A stretch of DNA of 64,000 nucleotides from Microvelia longipes. Its lineage: Eukaryota > Arthropoda > Insecta > Hemiptera > Veliidae. The notes beneath the pieces were generated by a model, which searched no databases, was not told where the DNA came from, and saw nothing but the letters and a program-made list of their open reading frames with translations. Shown here piece by piece: positions 22,545 through 33,560 of this stretch; within the stretch, counting starts at the first letter, position 1; every line of letters starts with the position of its first letter. The stretch spans positions 12,691,482-12,755,481 of the forward strand of contig JACMZG010001908.1 in assembly GCA_018340805.1 (NCBI GenBank), in the 5' to 3' direction. Made by a program: the position numbers and the translations under genes.

Positions 22545-23275
22545 GTGGAGTACAGGGTAATACGAATCTATTCCTCATCACATCGGATTCACTACGCTCA
22601 TCCTAACAGCTTCGGACTCGCTTCGCTCGTCCTATAGATAGTAATGCATCCGTTTCATTCTCAGCGGTCACCCATACAGCATTGACCACGCTCAATTTTT
22701 AGATCCAATAAAAATCCTAAATATGTTTGTCACATTAAAAAACGAAATTTGGTTTACTTATTACGTAAAGGTATATACTTGTTCCAAATTCCAACACAAT
22801 TAGAATGTTTTCCGATATTTCAATTATTTTTAAAAAACGTACTCAAGTCATTTGATAAAAATGGATCTAATGTTCATAATGAGATGAAACTTAGCACATA
22901 TGTTATCCACATACATATACATATGCATGCTAAATGTCAAGGGGATCGCATCATGTTTCCGCGTTTTATGATTTTTCGAAATTTATGCTAAGACATTATT
23001 GCGAGTTAATGACGTCATACAAAATACTTTAAGAATAGCACAACTACATCGGTAAACTGATTCGTGAACAAAGTTACAACTCTCTAGCATAAATATACTT
23101 GGAGCTACGATAATAACAGGCACACAATCTTACAGACAGACAGACAGCTTTGTGAAAACCACTCAGGAGGCGTAAAAATTACCTGAAACAGATAATTCCG
23201 GTGACATCCCGGTTTCGGATATTTTACAAGCAAAATACTTTTCCTATACCTACAGTATAAATGAGGAAAAGTAAA
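22545..23275 (+). repeat. Dispersed family A, near full-length copy
   Basis: Same landmark order as 14655-15475: CACATCGGATTCACTACGC, CGCTTCGCTCGTCC, GCGGTCACCCATACAGCATT, TTAATGACGTCATACAAAA, ACAGACAGACAGACAGC, CACTCAGGAGG, and the end TACAGTATAAATGAGG with AAAAGTAAAAA. Confidence 0.85.
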
Positions 23276-23324
23276 AACGTACACATGTCATTCAATAATA
23301 ATTAAAATAAATATTTTAAAGAAG

Positions 23325-24075
23325 AAATTTGTCACAAGCAACTAGATAAGAATATCTAAAGAAAAATCTTAAATCTTGACATTATTAGATAACAAATTTA
23401 AAAAAGCAACTAGATAAGAATATCTAAAGAAAAATCTTAAATCTTGACATTATTAGACAACTAATTTAAAAAAGCAACTAGAAAAGAATATCTAAAAAAA
23501 ATCTTAAATCTTGACATTATTAGATAACAAATTTAAAAAAGCAACTAGAAAAGAATATCTAAAGAAAAATCTCAAATCTTGACATTATGAGATAAAAAAA
23601 TTTAAAAAAAAACTAGAAAAAAATATCTAAAGAAAGATCTTAAATCTTGACATTATTAGATAACAAATTTAATAAAGCAACTGGCAAATAATATTTAATA
23701 AAAGAAAAATCTTAAATCTTGATAGTATGAGATAAAAAATTTAAAAAAGCAACTAGAAAAGAATATCTAAAGAAAAATCTTAAATATTGACATTATTAGA
23801 TAACAAATTTAAAAATCAACTAGAAAAGAATATCTAAAGAAAGATCTTAAATCTTGACATTATTAGATAACTTTAAAAAGCAACTAGAAAAGAATATCTA
23901 AAGAAAAATCTTAAATATTGACATTATTAGATAACAAATTTAAATAAGGAACTAGAAAAGAATATCAAATAAAAAAATATCTTAAATCATGAAATTGTGA
24001 GATAACAAATTTAAAAAAGCAACTAGAAAAGAATATCTAAAGAAAGATCTTGACATTATTTAATAACAAACAAAA
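23325..24075. repeat. Tandem array, ~65-70-bp unit, about 11 copies
   Basis: The unit contains AAGCAACTAGAAAAGAATATC, AAAGAAAAATCTTAAATC and TTGACATTATTAGATAAC. Copies vary by substitutions and A-run length. Confidence 0.95.
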
Positions 24076-24708
24076 AAAGCAAAAATATGTATACTTCATA
24101 AAATCAGTAAACTAAAAATAGCGACGTATAAACATTATTGACACAACAAATAACGATAAACTAGAAATTGATAAATATTCACAATCCGACATATGAGGGT
24201 AATAAATAAATCAAGACAATATTTTACTTAGACATAGACATAGCGGAGGTGGAGAGAAAATGACATAATCCCTTATGTCACATATCTTGGGCCCTTTATG
24301 CCTCATAAATCTACTCCTACAGCCTATTTTTATTCCTCTAAGCTTTCTAAAAATCCATGGAAAAATATGTCGACTGTAAAAAAGTGACTATAAAAGGTTT
24401 TTGTAGAGCTTAGTTTTAATAGTTTAGATTTTTTTCTTTTTTGAACAAAATAAAATAATGCAGAAAATCGGTTATTTTTAAAACGCCTTAAAATCCTCAA
24501 GAGGCATTTTAAAATGATTAACGGATCTATAAAAAAATCCCCCCACTAAATGATTCTCTCAAAATTCTTAATTTATTAACAATTGGTTTAAAGCCTTAAA
24601 GGCTCTATTTAAAATCTTTAAGCTCTGTAAAATAATAGGTAGGGCTTAAGTTTCATGAGAATTACGTTTAATAATAATATTTATCAAAAGTTTTAGGTTT
24701 CGAGTAAA
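24076..24708. other. AT-rich stretch, no feature recognised
   Basis: No gene or repeat recognised. Confidence 0.5.
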
Positions 24709-24711
24709 AAA

Positions 24712-25032
24712 AATCTGGCGCGGTGGTCCGCATGTCTGGCGAATTTCCTTTTGAATGCGCGTTTCGGTGCTTAACAACTTATTTCTTGCTTAAAGTTTCG
24801 GTTTTTGCTTGACTTACTCTATTATCAAGCAAACTTTTTATTTGAAGGTTTATGCGCATTTCCTTTGAAAAATACAGAAAAAATGAGTAACGAGTCGTGC
24901 TTAAAAATTGAGCCACTGCTAAAGTTATAAGGATAAACCGGAACCTTAAGCAAGAAATAGGTTGATTAGTAAAGAAACAAGCATTCCAACGTGAATTCGC
25001 CGGCATGCGGACCACTACGTCAGAATTATTTT
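24712..25032. mobile_element. Foldback element, ~80-bp arms (family F)
   Basis: The left arm CTGGCGCGGTGGTCCGCATG.., then GGTGCTTAACAACTTATTTC, TTGCTTAA pairs with the right arm CTTAAGCAAGAAATAGGTTG.., then GGCATGCGGACCACTACGTC. The centre includes CGGTTTTTGCTTGACTTAC. A further inverted right-arm-like segment lies at 25758-25843, and a relative at about 49585-50010. Confidence 0.8.
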
Positions 25033-25470
25033 AAAGACCCAGGCAACCGTACATTAAATATGTTTTGAGTGCTTGTAATAACTCTGGATCATTTTGATTC
25101 TCTCACAGGCTTAAACTCACATTGAAAAACGACTTCCCACTTGAAATATATTGTTTACCGGAAATTGACCACCGATTTGAGTCATTTTGATCTTTTTCAG
25201 TAATCGTATCGGATCCAGACTAGTTTTATTAGATTCAGCGCCCTGAAAACATTATAGGGACCTTTTTGCGTAGAAAAGAAATACTTTTTATGATTTTTTG
25301 GAAATTTCGCTGACTTACAACACCAGGTTAGTAAAGTCTCAATAACCTGGTTTTCAATAGGGTTCGTGTCCTTGCTAAGGTTGACTTTTATACCAAATTT
25401 TATTACAAAAAATATTTATCCGTTCGAGAGATAGCATGTTTACATGTAACGAAAGTGTCTAGAATAAATA

Positions 25471-25526
<56 letters not shown>

Positions 25527-25740
25527 ATATATATATATATATAATATTTTATACATATATAAATATGTATTTCTAGACAAATTTTGTTAACACTGTATAT
25601 CTAAAACGGGTATATTTTTAAATCAAACTAGCTACAAAAATCAATAGCTTAGGGAGTCTATAGATTTTTCAAAGGATATACGCTAACCTGCAGCGCCAAC
25701 TATGAAAGATGAGTATATTGTTGTATAACTAATAAAATGA
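25033..25740. other. Unassigned DNA with a TA microsatellite at 25470-25555
   Basis: The TA array is about 85 bp. The rest shows no gene or repeat. Confidence 0.6.
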
Positions 25741-25757
25741 ATAGGTACATTTCCTTT

Positions 25758-25843
25758 AGGTAAACCAAAGCAAGAAATGCATTGTTAAGCACCGAAGCAG
25801 CGAAATCCGCCCGGCAAGCGCGCCTCCGTGCCAGACTTTTTAG
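25758..25843 (-). repeat. Extra family F arm
   Basis: AAGCAAGAAATGCATTGTTAAG, CACCGAAGCAGC and CCGTGCCAGACTTTTT read as the reverse complement of the left arm at 24712. Either an outer arm of a larger element (24712-25843) or a separate truncated copy. Confidence 0.65.
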
Positions 25844-26608
25844 ACACACTATGGGTGATCTTAAAGGGTAAAATTAACTATTAGTTAAAGCAAGGTTTTA
25901 CAAAGATATAAAAGACGAAAGTATTTAGTGAGCAATCCTTTCTTATCTTATCACTGTAATATAGTTCTATCAAGAGGATCTAAGTTCTTATCCGAAAACT
26001 TTACACAAACCAGACAAAGTAGAAAAAAAACACCACCAGACAGCGCTGTAACTCGGTTATTTCTTTTTACAGCCTCTTTGTTTAATTACATTTTCTAAAG
26101 CTTAACTCCCTAACTACTTCTAGCCTCGGAAAATTGTTCTACCTCAAAATAACGTTTCATTGAGGGGGAAAAACTTAAATCTTTTCTTTTTTGCCGGAGA
26201 AAAGTACAGTTAAAAGTAAAGGCTATTAATAAGATTAATTTGTGCTTTTTTCCAAGAGTTTTACTTGCTTTGGGAAACTGCCTTTCCTACCGCTGTTTTT
26301 TTAGTTTTTAGTGATGCTGGAAAGTCCCATTTAACTTACCTTTTTAAAACAGTCCCAACTCCCCCTTAAAATGCTAACGATAATGCCTTTACCTCTACAG
26401 CAACAAAAAAACTTTTAAACCATATATAAAATACAAAATATCCTGAAAGCCCGCAATACAAAGCTTCCGGGCTAATACTTGAAACATATCGCGAGTAAAT
26501 TTCTAGTCTTGACTACGATATTTTTTCATAAGACAAAAAACTTTATAGGGACCACTATTTTAAATTAAAAAAGCTTTTGAGGAGGAATAGGTCCAAAATA
26601 ATAAATAA
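25844..26608. other. AT-rich stretch, no feature recognised
   Basis: No gene or repeat recognised. Confidence 0.5.
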
Positions 26609-26611
26609 AAC

Positions 26612-27107
26612 TAATTTTGCCGAGCTTTCGATATAATTATATCTTTTTCAAGGCTTAACATAATAAATAATGATCGCCTCCGTGGCCGAGGTCGTTAAGG
26701 CGTTAGTCTTTGCACCGATCTTTGAGACCCACGGAGGTCTGGGGTTCGCAGCCCAGGTTACGCTCTCAGTATATAGAAGATTATTGTTTAGATAAATTAT
26801 CACCAACTTTAGAATTCACTTTGAGCGTAACGGTTGCTACTACCACCCGATGTGGTTCCCGCAGGGGTTATCCCTGATGAGCCGCAAGGCTCTAAACGGG
26901 CATTATTATTATATTAAAATAAATAATTACATGGTTTTGGCAGATGTTTTGGCAACAACTAGAGTAACATACAAATATTTATATTATTTGGCTGTTACTC
27001 TATTTGTTAGCAATCATGTAACTGTTTTTTGTTACTATTTATTATGTTAAGCCTTGAAAAAGATAAAATTGTATCGAAAGCTCAGCAAAATTAGATTTAT
27101 TTTTTTT
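26612..27107. mobile_element. Foldback element carrying a nested SINE
   Basis: The outer arms ATTTTGCCGAGCTTTCGATA / TCTTTTTCAAGGCTTAACAT and their complement at 27045-27105 match over about 55 bp with small differences. A second inverted pair lies inside on the right of the SINE: TTACATGGTTTTGGC..GAGTAAC against GTTACTC..GCAATCATGTAA. The SINE at 26676 interrupts the left arm. Confidence 0.8.
26676..26915 (+). mobile_element. tRNA-headed SINE, plus strand
   Basis: GCCTCCGTGGCCGAGGTCG holds the A box (26683-26694) and GGTTCGCAGCC the B box (26743-26753), with tRNA-like spacing. The body runs through ACGCTCTCAGTATATAGAAG, TTAGAATTCACTTTGAGCG, CGGTTGCTACTACCACCCGA and AGCCGCAAGGCTCTAAACGG to a GGCATTATTATTATATT tail. 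AATAAATAAT occurs on both sides and may be a target duplication. Confidence 0.9.
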
Positions 27108-27269
27108 ATTCACTAATTTTTATTTTATTATTTGTTCCCCCATGTTAAGAATGTAACCTCATGTCAACCAAAGGAGGAGCATAAAGCCAAACTACACCGT
27201 TTTACAAGAAAAACAGAGGGCCTAGGAGGTTGTCCGACATTGAGTTATAAATGTATTAGAGAAGCAAAT

Positions 27270-27556
27270 ATCATTTGATACTACCGAGTTTTGCAAAACA
27301 TGAATACTTGACACAGTATAATCGTGCAAGAGACACCTAGGAAATGTAACAAGCAAAATGTAATTTCCTTCAATTTAATTGAAGGTCAGAGTAAGTTCAG
27401 GCTCTCTCGGCACCCTAATGAGTTAGACGTGACGAAACAGAGTGGGACATGACATTATGTCGAGTCATCAATGATGACGAATGTCGAATAATGTAACAGT
27501 TCCCAGATGTAGCATTGCATTTTGCTTGTCACATTTCTCGCACAATTATATTGTAT
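27270..27556. mobile_element. Compact, degenerate relative of the 316-bp foldback element
   Basis: The left ~90 bp (ATCATTTGATACTACCGAG.. to AAGCAAAATG) match the left terminus of the big array. The rest (AATTGAAGGTCAGAGTAAG.. to CTCGCACAATTATATTGTA) matches the right-arm orientation and stops within a base or two of the big array's right end. The hammerhead at 27402-27442 is broken: CUGAUGA is CUAAUGA and the GUC triplet is CUC. This copy shows what a single-unit version looks like. Confidence 0.8.
27402..27442 (+). pseudogene. Decayed hammerhead motif
   Basis: GAAACAGAG and the GUUAGACGUGAC stem II region survive. The core G5 is replaced by A and the cleavage triplet G by C, and stem I reads GGCACC, no longer a palindrome. 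It is expected to be inactive. Confidence 0.75.
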
Positions 27557-27639
27557 CAGACAAGCATATAAAGTTATAGTTTTACACTTTTAATGTCTAA
27601 CTCCCTATATCCTAAAATACTTCAATTTTCGTCAGCTTA

Positions 27640-27850
27640 CTTTTCCTTAATTAAACCGTACAACTAAGGTACATAGAAAAAGTATTAAAAAAATTTTGCT
27701 AAAAAATCCGAAACGGGGATTAAATCTGATTTATCTGTTTCAAGTGGTTATTCTCTGAAGTTTTCTATCTGTATGTGTGTGTGTGTGTCTGTTATCATCG
27801 TAGCTCGCTGATAATAATTATGTCGCTTGTGTAAATATATTTAAGTTTAA
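27640..27850 (-). repeat. Dispersed family A, 3' end fragment, minus strand
   Basis: TACTTTTCCTTAATTAAACC, ATCCGAAACGGGGATTAAAT, GTGTGTGTGTGTCTGTTATC and ATCGTAGCTCGCTGATAATA correspond to the reversed 3' end of family A. Confidence 0.7.
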
Positions 27851-27874
27851 ATATAGTAGTATAGTAGTATCGTT

Positions 27875-28440
27875 ACTACTTCAGATAAGCAAGGCTCATA
27901 CTTACTACTTCGGATAAGCTACGTTTATCGTTACTACTTCAGGTAAGCTACGCTTATCGTTATTACTTCAGGTAAGCTACGCTTATCGTTACTACTTCAG
28001 ACGTTACTACTTCAGATAAGCTAGGCTCATATTCTTACTACTTCAGATAAGCTAAGCTTATCGTTACTACTTCAGATAAGCTAGGCTCATCCTTACTACT
28101 TCAGATAAGCTAGGCTCATATCTTACTACTTCAGATAAGCTAGGCTCATCCTTACCTTCAGATAAGCTAGGCTCACTACTTCAGATAAGCTAGCTCATCC
28201 TTACTACTTCAGATAAGCTAGGCTCAGACAGATAAGCTAGGCTCTCTTACTACTTCAGATAAGTAGGTTACTACTTCAGATAAGCTAGGCTTCAGCTAAG
28301 GCCTCACTTACTACTTCAGATAAGCTAAGCTTAACGTTACTATACTTCAGATAAGCCAGGCTCATCCTTACTACTTCAATTAAGCTGCACTTATCGTTAC
28401 TACTTCAGATAAGCTACACTCATCCTATCTACTTTGATGA
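27875..28440. repeat. Tandem array, ~28-bp unit (TTACTACTTCAGATAAGCTA)
   Basis: About 20 irregular copies of TTACTACTTCAGATAAGCTA plus GGCTCATCC or CGCTTATCG. The unit resembles the GCTACGCTCATCC segment of family A, so the array may have arisen by local expansion of that segment in the adjoining copy. Confidence 0.9.
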
Positions 28441-29128
28441 TGTCCTCAAAGAAAATAATAAAAACTACTAAATTTTTGGTGCAATAAGTCTTCAAACTCG
28501 CTTCGCATGTCCTGAGCTGAAAAGCATCCGTTTTATTCCCAGCGATCATCGATCTAGGCACTGACCTTAGATATATGGATCATTCGATCTATGTACTGAC
28601 CTTTGATATATGGATCATTTGATCTAGGTACCTTAGATACATGGATCATCTATCTAGGTACTGACCTTAGATATACTTGCCGTATTGAAACGAAACTTAA
28701 TACAATTTGCTACGTTAAGGTTTTATTTTTTTTAAAGGTTTGAGTTTTTTAAAAAAAAGTTAATTTTTATATGTTTCAGTTTTTTTTAAAAACGTATACA
28801 AATCATTTGATAAAATGGATCCAATGTTGATAATGAGATAGAAACTTATGCATGACTACATGCGTGCTAAATTTCAAATTGATCGAAACGTTTTCTGCGT
28901 GTTATGAATTTTAAACATTTTTGCCAAGTCATTATTGCCAGTTAATGACGTCACATAAAAATGATTTTCCGGATATCACACCTAGACCTAATGATTAATT
29001 TTTGTACCAAATTTTCACTCTGTAGTCTAAATACGCTAAAACGGATAATTCAAGTGACATCCGTTTAAGGTTTTTCTGAAAACGCAATACTTTTCCTACA
29101 TACCTTCGGTTTAAAGGAGGAAAAGTAA
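28441..29128 (+). repeat. Dispersed family A copy, plus strand
   Basis: Contains ACTCGCTTCGCATGTCC, a locally triplicated CTTAGATATATGGATCATTC segment (28560-28680), AACGTATACAAATCATTTGA, GTTAATGACGTCACATAAAA and the end ACCTTCGGTTTAAAGGAGG with AAAAGTAAAAA. Confidence 0.8.
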
Positions 29129-30193
29129 AAAAGTATAAGCATTATAAAAGTTCACTATCTTTGTATAAAACTTTTATAATCTACAGTATAAAGTAAAAAT
29201 GATTCAAAACTGTGATCAACTTAACTAGCATAATCTCCCTACCGAGATTTACTATTTACAAAGAGTAAATATTAAGACAGCAAATGAATTTTTTCCAAAA
29301 AATCATCTCAGAAAACAACGTTGAAGCCAAAAAAAGAATCAAAAGGTTTCCACCAAAAAAATATCTCTTTTCAACTTTATTGCAAATCTAGACACCTACG
29401 ACCTTATAGGCCCTTTTAAATTTCAACCCTTTTTTTGTTTATAAACAAAAAAAGTAAGACTTTTAATCCCCCCGCAACAAAGAAACCTTTTTTGAAAATC
29501 GTTGATAGCAATCACTGAAATTAATTAATCACATTAGAAGCTTTTTAAAAAAGTTCTTTGGGTTTTCAAAGTATTGGTTAATCTTTTTAACCTCTTTCTC
29601 TGGGGAGGGGGAGGGGAGGGAGTTTTGAGAACAATTAAGAGTAATTTATCTTTGAACAAAGTAAGAGCTAAGTTTTAATAAGAGTTAAAGATTAATGCGA
29701 GTTGAGTGAGCCTGGGTTCACACAAGAGACCGACTTGATTAAACAATATTATTTTTCAGTATTTTATTTTCTTCTGATTAATTTATAACATGATTTTACT
29801 TTTAAGGTTTAAAGGAAAGTTTCGAGTTAAAAAGAAAAACAGATTAATTTTAAGGATTAGGGATATTTTTAAGGAAGAAATATAATCAAACAAGTTTTTG
29901 TCTTCCTAATCAATATGTTTACTTTTGAAATACTGTTGTTGAAAAAAATTTCGTTTACCTTACAAATTTTAAGTTATATTATTTTGCTTTCTTATATTCT
30001 AAAAAAGAGAGGGGGGAAGATGAGCAATAGCAAATTTAATGTGGCGCATATGAAGTATTCGGCCCGGTGTATACATACGCATTGAGAGTTTAAAAGGACT
30101 TATTTTCGTATTGTACATAGGTACGAGAAAAAATTTCTTAGTTACAGTAAAACATCACTCGAATAATTCTTAACCAATTTTAAGTTAATTCAT
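29129..30193. other. AT-rich stretch, no feature recognised
   Basis: No gene or repeat recognised. A G-rich tract GGGGAGGGGGAGGGGAGGG lies at about 29602. Confidence 0.5.
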
Positions 30194-30426
30194 AGGGTTA
30201 GAGTATGATAAGGGACCCACCTGTAAATCAAAAGAAATCGATTTCCCTACAAATTTTTGAGACAAAAAATTATTTTAAAAATAAAATAAATAAATACCTC
30301 CATTCTCGGGTTTGTAGAAAGGTTTTGGGGCTTTGAGTATGGCATACATAAGGGAGATGAAGACAATAATGTATCAAATAAGTAGGTTTTACTTTAAATG
30401 AAGGGTGGGTCCCTTATCATACTATC
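30194..30426. mobile_element. Short TIR element (family G), first of three
   Basis: GAGTATGATAAGGGACCCAC at the left and GTGGGTCCCTTATCATAC at 30406 form the ends, with no coding between them. Family G ends resemble GGGTNAGAGTATNATAGGGAC. Confidence 0.75.
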
Positions 30427-30432
30427 TACAAT

Positions 30433-30605
30433 TGGGTAAGAGTATTATAGAGGACCTATCCTAGAAGAATATAATGTACCCTTTATGGGGCATATAAAAG
30501 GCTTTGGGGCTTTCAGTAGGGCAGATATTAGGGACCATTTCTACGAACCCGATGAAGGGTACATTATATTCTTCTGGGGCGGGTCCCTTACAATACTCTT
30601 ACCCC
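30433..30605. mobile_element. Short TIR element (family G), second of three
   Basis: GGGTAAGAGTATTATAGAGG and AGAAGAATATAATGTACCCTT face AAGGGTACATTATATTCTTC and CCCTTACAATACTCTTACCC. The centre contains AGGCTTTGGGGCTTTCAGTA, also present in the first element. Confidence 0.8.
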
Positions 30606-30720
30606 ATTGTCGATGGTATGATAATGGACCCCTTTAATATTTATTTTATGTTTAAAATAAACTTTTGTGTCAAAAATTTGTTTTGATTTTGCGAGTGGGT
30701 CCCTCATCATACTCCAACCC
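30606..30720. mobile_element. Short TIR element (family G), third of three
   Basis: GATGGTATGATAATGGACCC pairs with GTGGGTCCCTCATCATACTC. The ATTTATTTTATGTTTAAAAT segment also pairs with the interior of the first element, so all three form one nested foldback. Confidence 0.7.
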
Positions 30721-30723
30721 AAG

Positions 30724-30960
30724 ATGATAGAAATTTATAAGGTGATTCAATTCGATTTAAACAAATCAAACGCATTCGATGGTTATAACTTGACGTTTTT
30801 ATGAATGACGTGTGACGTCATTGCAGGAATCGGTATAGGCGGTCAACATTGAAAATTTACTATTTATTCCTACAAATGACGTCAATTTCGGACTATAGCC
30901 TAACATGTAAAAAAATTGATTTTATATATAAAAACACTCCAATTTCACCTTATAGATTCT
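30724..30960. repeat. Left arm of a palindrome interrupted by a MITE
   Basis: GATAGAAATTTATAAGGTGA, GACGTCATTGCAGGAAT, AATTTACTATTTATTCC, ACGTCAATTTCGGACTATAG and ACCTTATAGATTCTATTAGC pair with the segment at 31840-31985. This arm itself holds a smaller inverted repeat. Confidence 0.7.
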
Positions 30961-31015
30961 ATTAGCTTGCAAAAACTAACAAAAACATAAAATTTTGAAA
31001 CCTCCATGTATAATA

Positions 31016-31830
31016 TAACACACGGCTAAAGTCAGTTGACAGCGTGCCAAGAAATGAGGAAGGGAAAGAATTTTATTGGTTTAGACCGACCGCGCCCCTT
31101 CCCCCTCCACTTCATGCCAACCTCGGTACAAAAAATACCTTTTTCGTAAATAAAGTCATAAAAAGGCAACACTGGTTGTAAACATTTGTAACCTTGCATC
31201 GCTTTTATTTCTCTCATTGTGCATTTTGATGTGATTGAGTTTGTTTTTTTCATTTCAATTTTCAGTTCAATCTGCGTATTGTATCATATTATTTCTATAA
31301 CATGAAACAATACGCATTCAATTATAGAAACTTGACACAAAAAGCAGTCGGTTTTGGAAAAAAATTAAAATCTAATTATGTCAAGTAATACATCATGCAA
31401 AATTAAAACGTCATTTAATTAAACAAAGTATGCCGTTCATAAACAATTGTGTTTTTTAATGCATATTGCCGTAAAATCTATCTATAAAAAATAAGTAATT
31501 ATAGCTAACAATTTAAATGAACTTTTATCATTGAACTATTATGATCCATTGCATTACGTAATTAACAACTCTAACTTCACTTAATTTATACTTCCGAACA
31601 AAGTTAAAGCAATACTTAGTTGGTAAATTTAAAAGCTACAACAATATTCCTACTTAAAAAATAAATAAATAATTTAAAAAAATAGGATAAAAAATAAAAA
31701 CAAATAATAAAATTCAAAACATAACCTGACTTAAAGTGTTGTCAGAGTAGGGATTTTTTTGTTGAAATCAAAGAGGGTGAAAGCATTGAGATTTTGGCGG
31801 GCTGTCAACTGACTTTAGCTGTGTGTGTTA
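31016..31830. mobile_element. MITE with CACACGGCTAAA termini, longer copy
   Basis: The ends CACACGGCTAAAGTCAGTTG and CAACTGACTTTAGCTGTGTG are inverted repeats. The interior has ACACTGGTTGTAAACATTTG and GTCAGAGTAGGG, as in the copy at 53761, with clear similarity along most of the length. No transposase is present; the short minus-strand open frame near 31032 is incidental. Confidence 0.85.
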
Positions 31831-31839
31831 TACAATAGT

Positions 31840-31985
31840 AAAAAATCAAGCTGATAGAATTTATAGGTGATTCAATTGGAGGGTTTTTATGAATGAAATA
31901 TTTTTTTGACTTGTTAGGTTATAGTCCGGAATTGACGTCATTGCAGGAATAAATAGTAAATTCATCTTATAAATTTCTAATATCT
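31840..31985. repeat. Right arm of the palindrome around the MITE
   Basis: CAAGCTGATAGAATTTATAG, GGTTATAGTCCGGAATTGAC, GTCATTGCAGGAATAAATAG and CTTATAAATTTCTAATATC mirror 30724-30960 with a shorter interior. Confidence 0.7.
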
Positions 31986-32935
31986 TTGTTAAAAATAACA
32001 CGGAAGATTTGTTTACAAAATATTATGACATTCTCCTGTCATTTTTTTAATGGACAGCCACCTTTAATGTCTCCCACTAAAAATCCTTCTTAGGAAATCA
32101 ATTTTTGGAAACTAGCACTTGTTATTCTATTTCATAAGATATAAAATTTTACCTTTAACTAAGTTATACTAAAAGTTAAAAGCAATATTTAGAAATATTT
32201 TGTAAATGACATTTTAAAAAGGAAGAAAAAAAACTTTTGACAGATAAAAAATTAGAATTGAGAAATATATTTTTTTTTCAACAAATTTTCATTGTAACTG
32301 TTTTATGAGTGATATAATTCACTAAGGAGAAGAGGATAGCAATTTGACTTTTAACTTTTCCACGCCGCTTAAAGTGAGGTCAAATTATTATAAATTATTT
32401 AAAAAAGCCACATATTATCTAAAACCTCTAAAAGCACCTTTTAAAACTTTTCACACCGCATTTTCACGCTTATATTCAAGGAAAAGCTATAAATAATCTA
32501 GACCAAAGTATGAAGTTCTGTAAAACTACTCGAAAAACTTGGGGAGTATTTTAGAGTCGAATATTAACGGGTAAAACTGACTTTATTCACAGCTTGGAAT
32601 AATATTTTTTCCCCAGGACTATTGGTAAACTTTTTCTACTAAAACCGTCTATAAAATTCCTTAACAAAAAAAACGCACCCTTCGAAAAAAAAAATAATAA
32701 TCGGCGAATATTTTCACCGCTTTAACCAAGTCACGAAAAACTGAAATATTATTGAAGATAAAAATTCACATTATGTAAAGAAAAATATTTTCATGAGACA
32801 AAAATATTATTTCGATTAGTAATTGAAACTTGTTTCAAAGTGCATATAGAGAAAAATAAGACCAAATTACAAGTTTATTTTCATTTCAATTCTTTACTTT
32901 TTTTTCTTTCGTCTAAAAATGTTTTCGTACTCGTC
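31986..32935. other. AT-rich stretch, no feature recognised
   Basis: No gene or repeat recognised. Confidence 0.5.
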
Positions 32936-33090
32936 TACACGATGTTGAACACTGGGTTTAACACCTACTTTACACTGTGGAGACGGGAGTTCAACCCGGT
33001 ATTGAACACCGAAATCGATACTGATAATTTGTAGGTTGAATCTCGACAATGTGTCGTGTAGGCACTTATCGGGGTTAAACCCCGTGTCCA
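32936..33090. repeat. Possible foldback remnant with GTTGAACAC words
   Basis: TACACGATGTTGAACACTGG and GTTCAACCCGGTATTGAACA on the left face GTGTCGTGTAGGC and GGGGTTAAACCCCGTGTCC on the right. Pairing is imperfect. Short open frames on both strands here are not supported as genes. Confidence 0.4.
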
Positions 33091-33139
33091 AAGTTAGGCC
33101 ATTTTAATACTTTTGGTTTATTTATATATAATAATTATT

Positions 33140-33560
33140 AATAATCAATATATAATAATGAATAATAATTGTTGGTTTATTTCTAAAGTAATAATAGCAT
33201 GGTTTCATGTTTTTAAGATGACTTTTAAAGTGAAAATAGTATAATGTCATGTTTTTTGTTGACTTATAAAGTTATAATAGTATGGTTTCATGTTTTGTCA
33301 GATGACTTTTAAAGTGATAATAGTATAATGTCATGTTTTTTTGTTGACTTATAAAGTTATAATAGTATGGTTTCATGTTTTGTCAGATGACTTTTAAAGT
33401 AATAATAGTATAATATGTTTTTGTTGACTTATAAAGTTATAATAGTATGGTTTCATGTATAGTTAGATAACCTCAAAAGAAATAAAAGTATGGTAACATA
33501 ATTTGTTTGTTAAATTATAAAGTAGAAATAGTACGGCTGTATATTTTTTTAGTTGACTTA
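33140..33560. repeat. Tandem array, ~85-bp unit
   Basis: Units alternate AATAGTATGGTTTCATGTTTT + GATGACTTTTAAAGT and AATAGTATAATGTCATGTTTT + GTTGACTTATAAAGT, giving about five degenerate copies that decay toward 33560. Confidence 0.85.
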
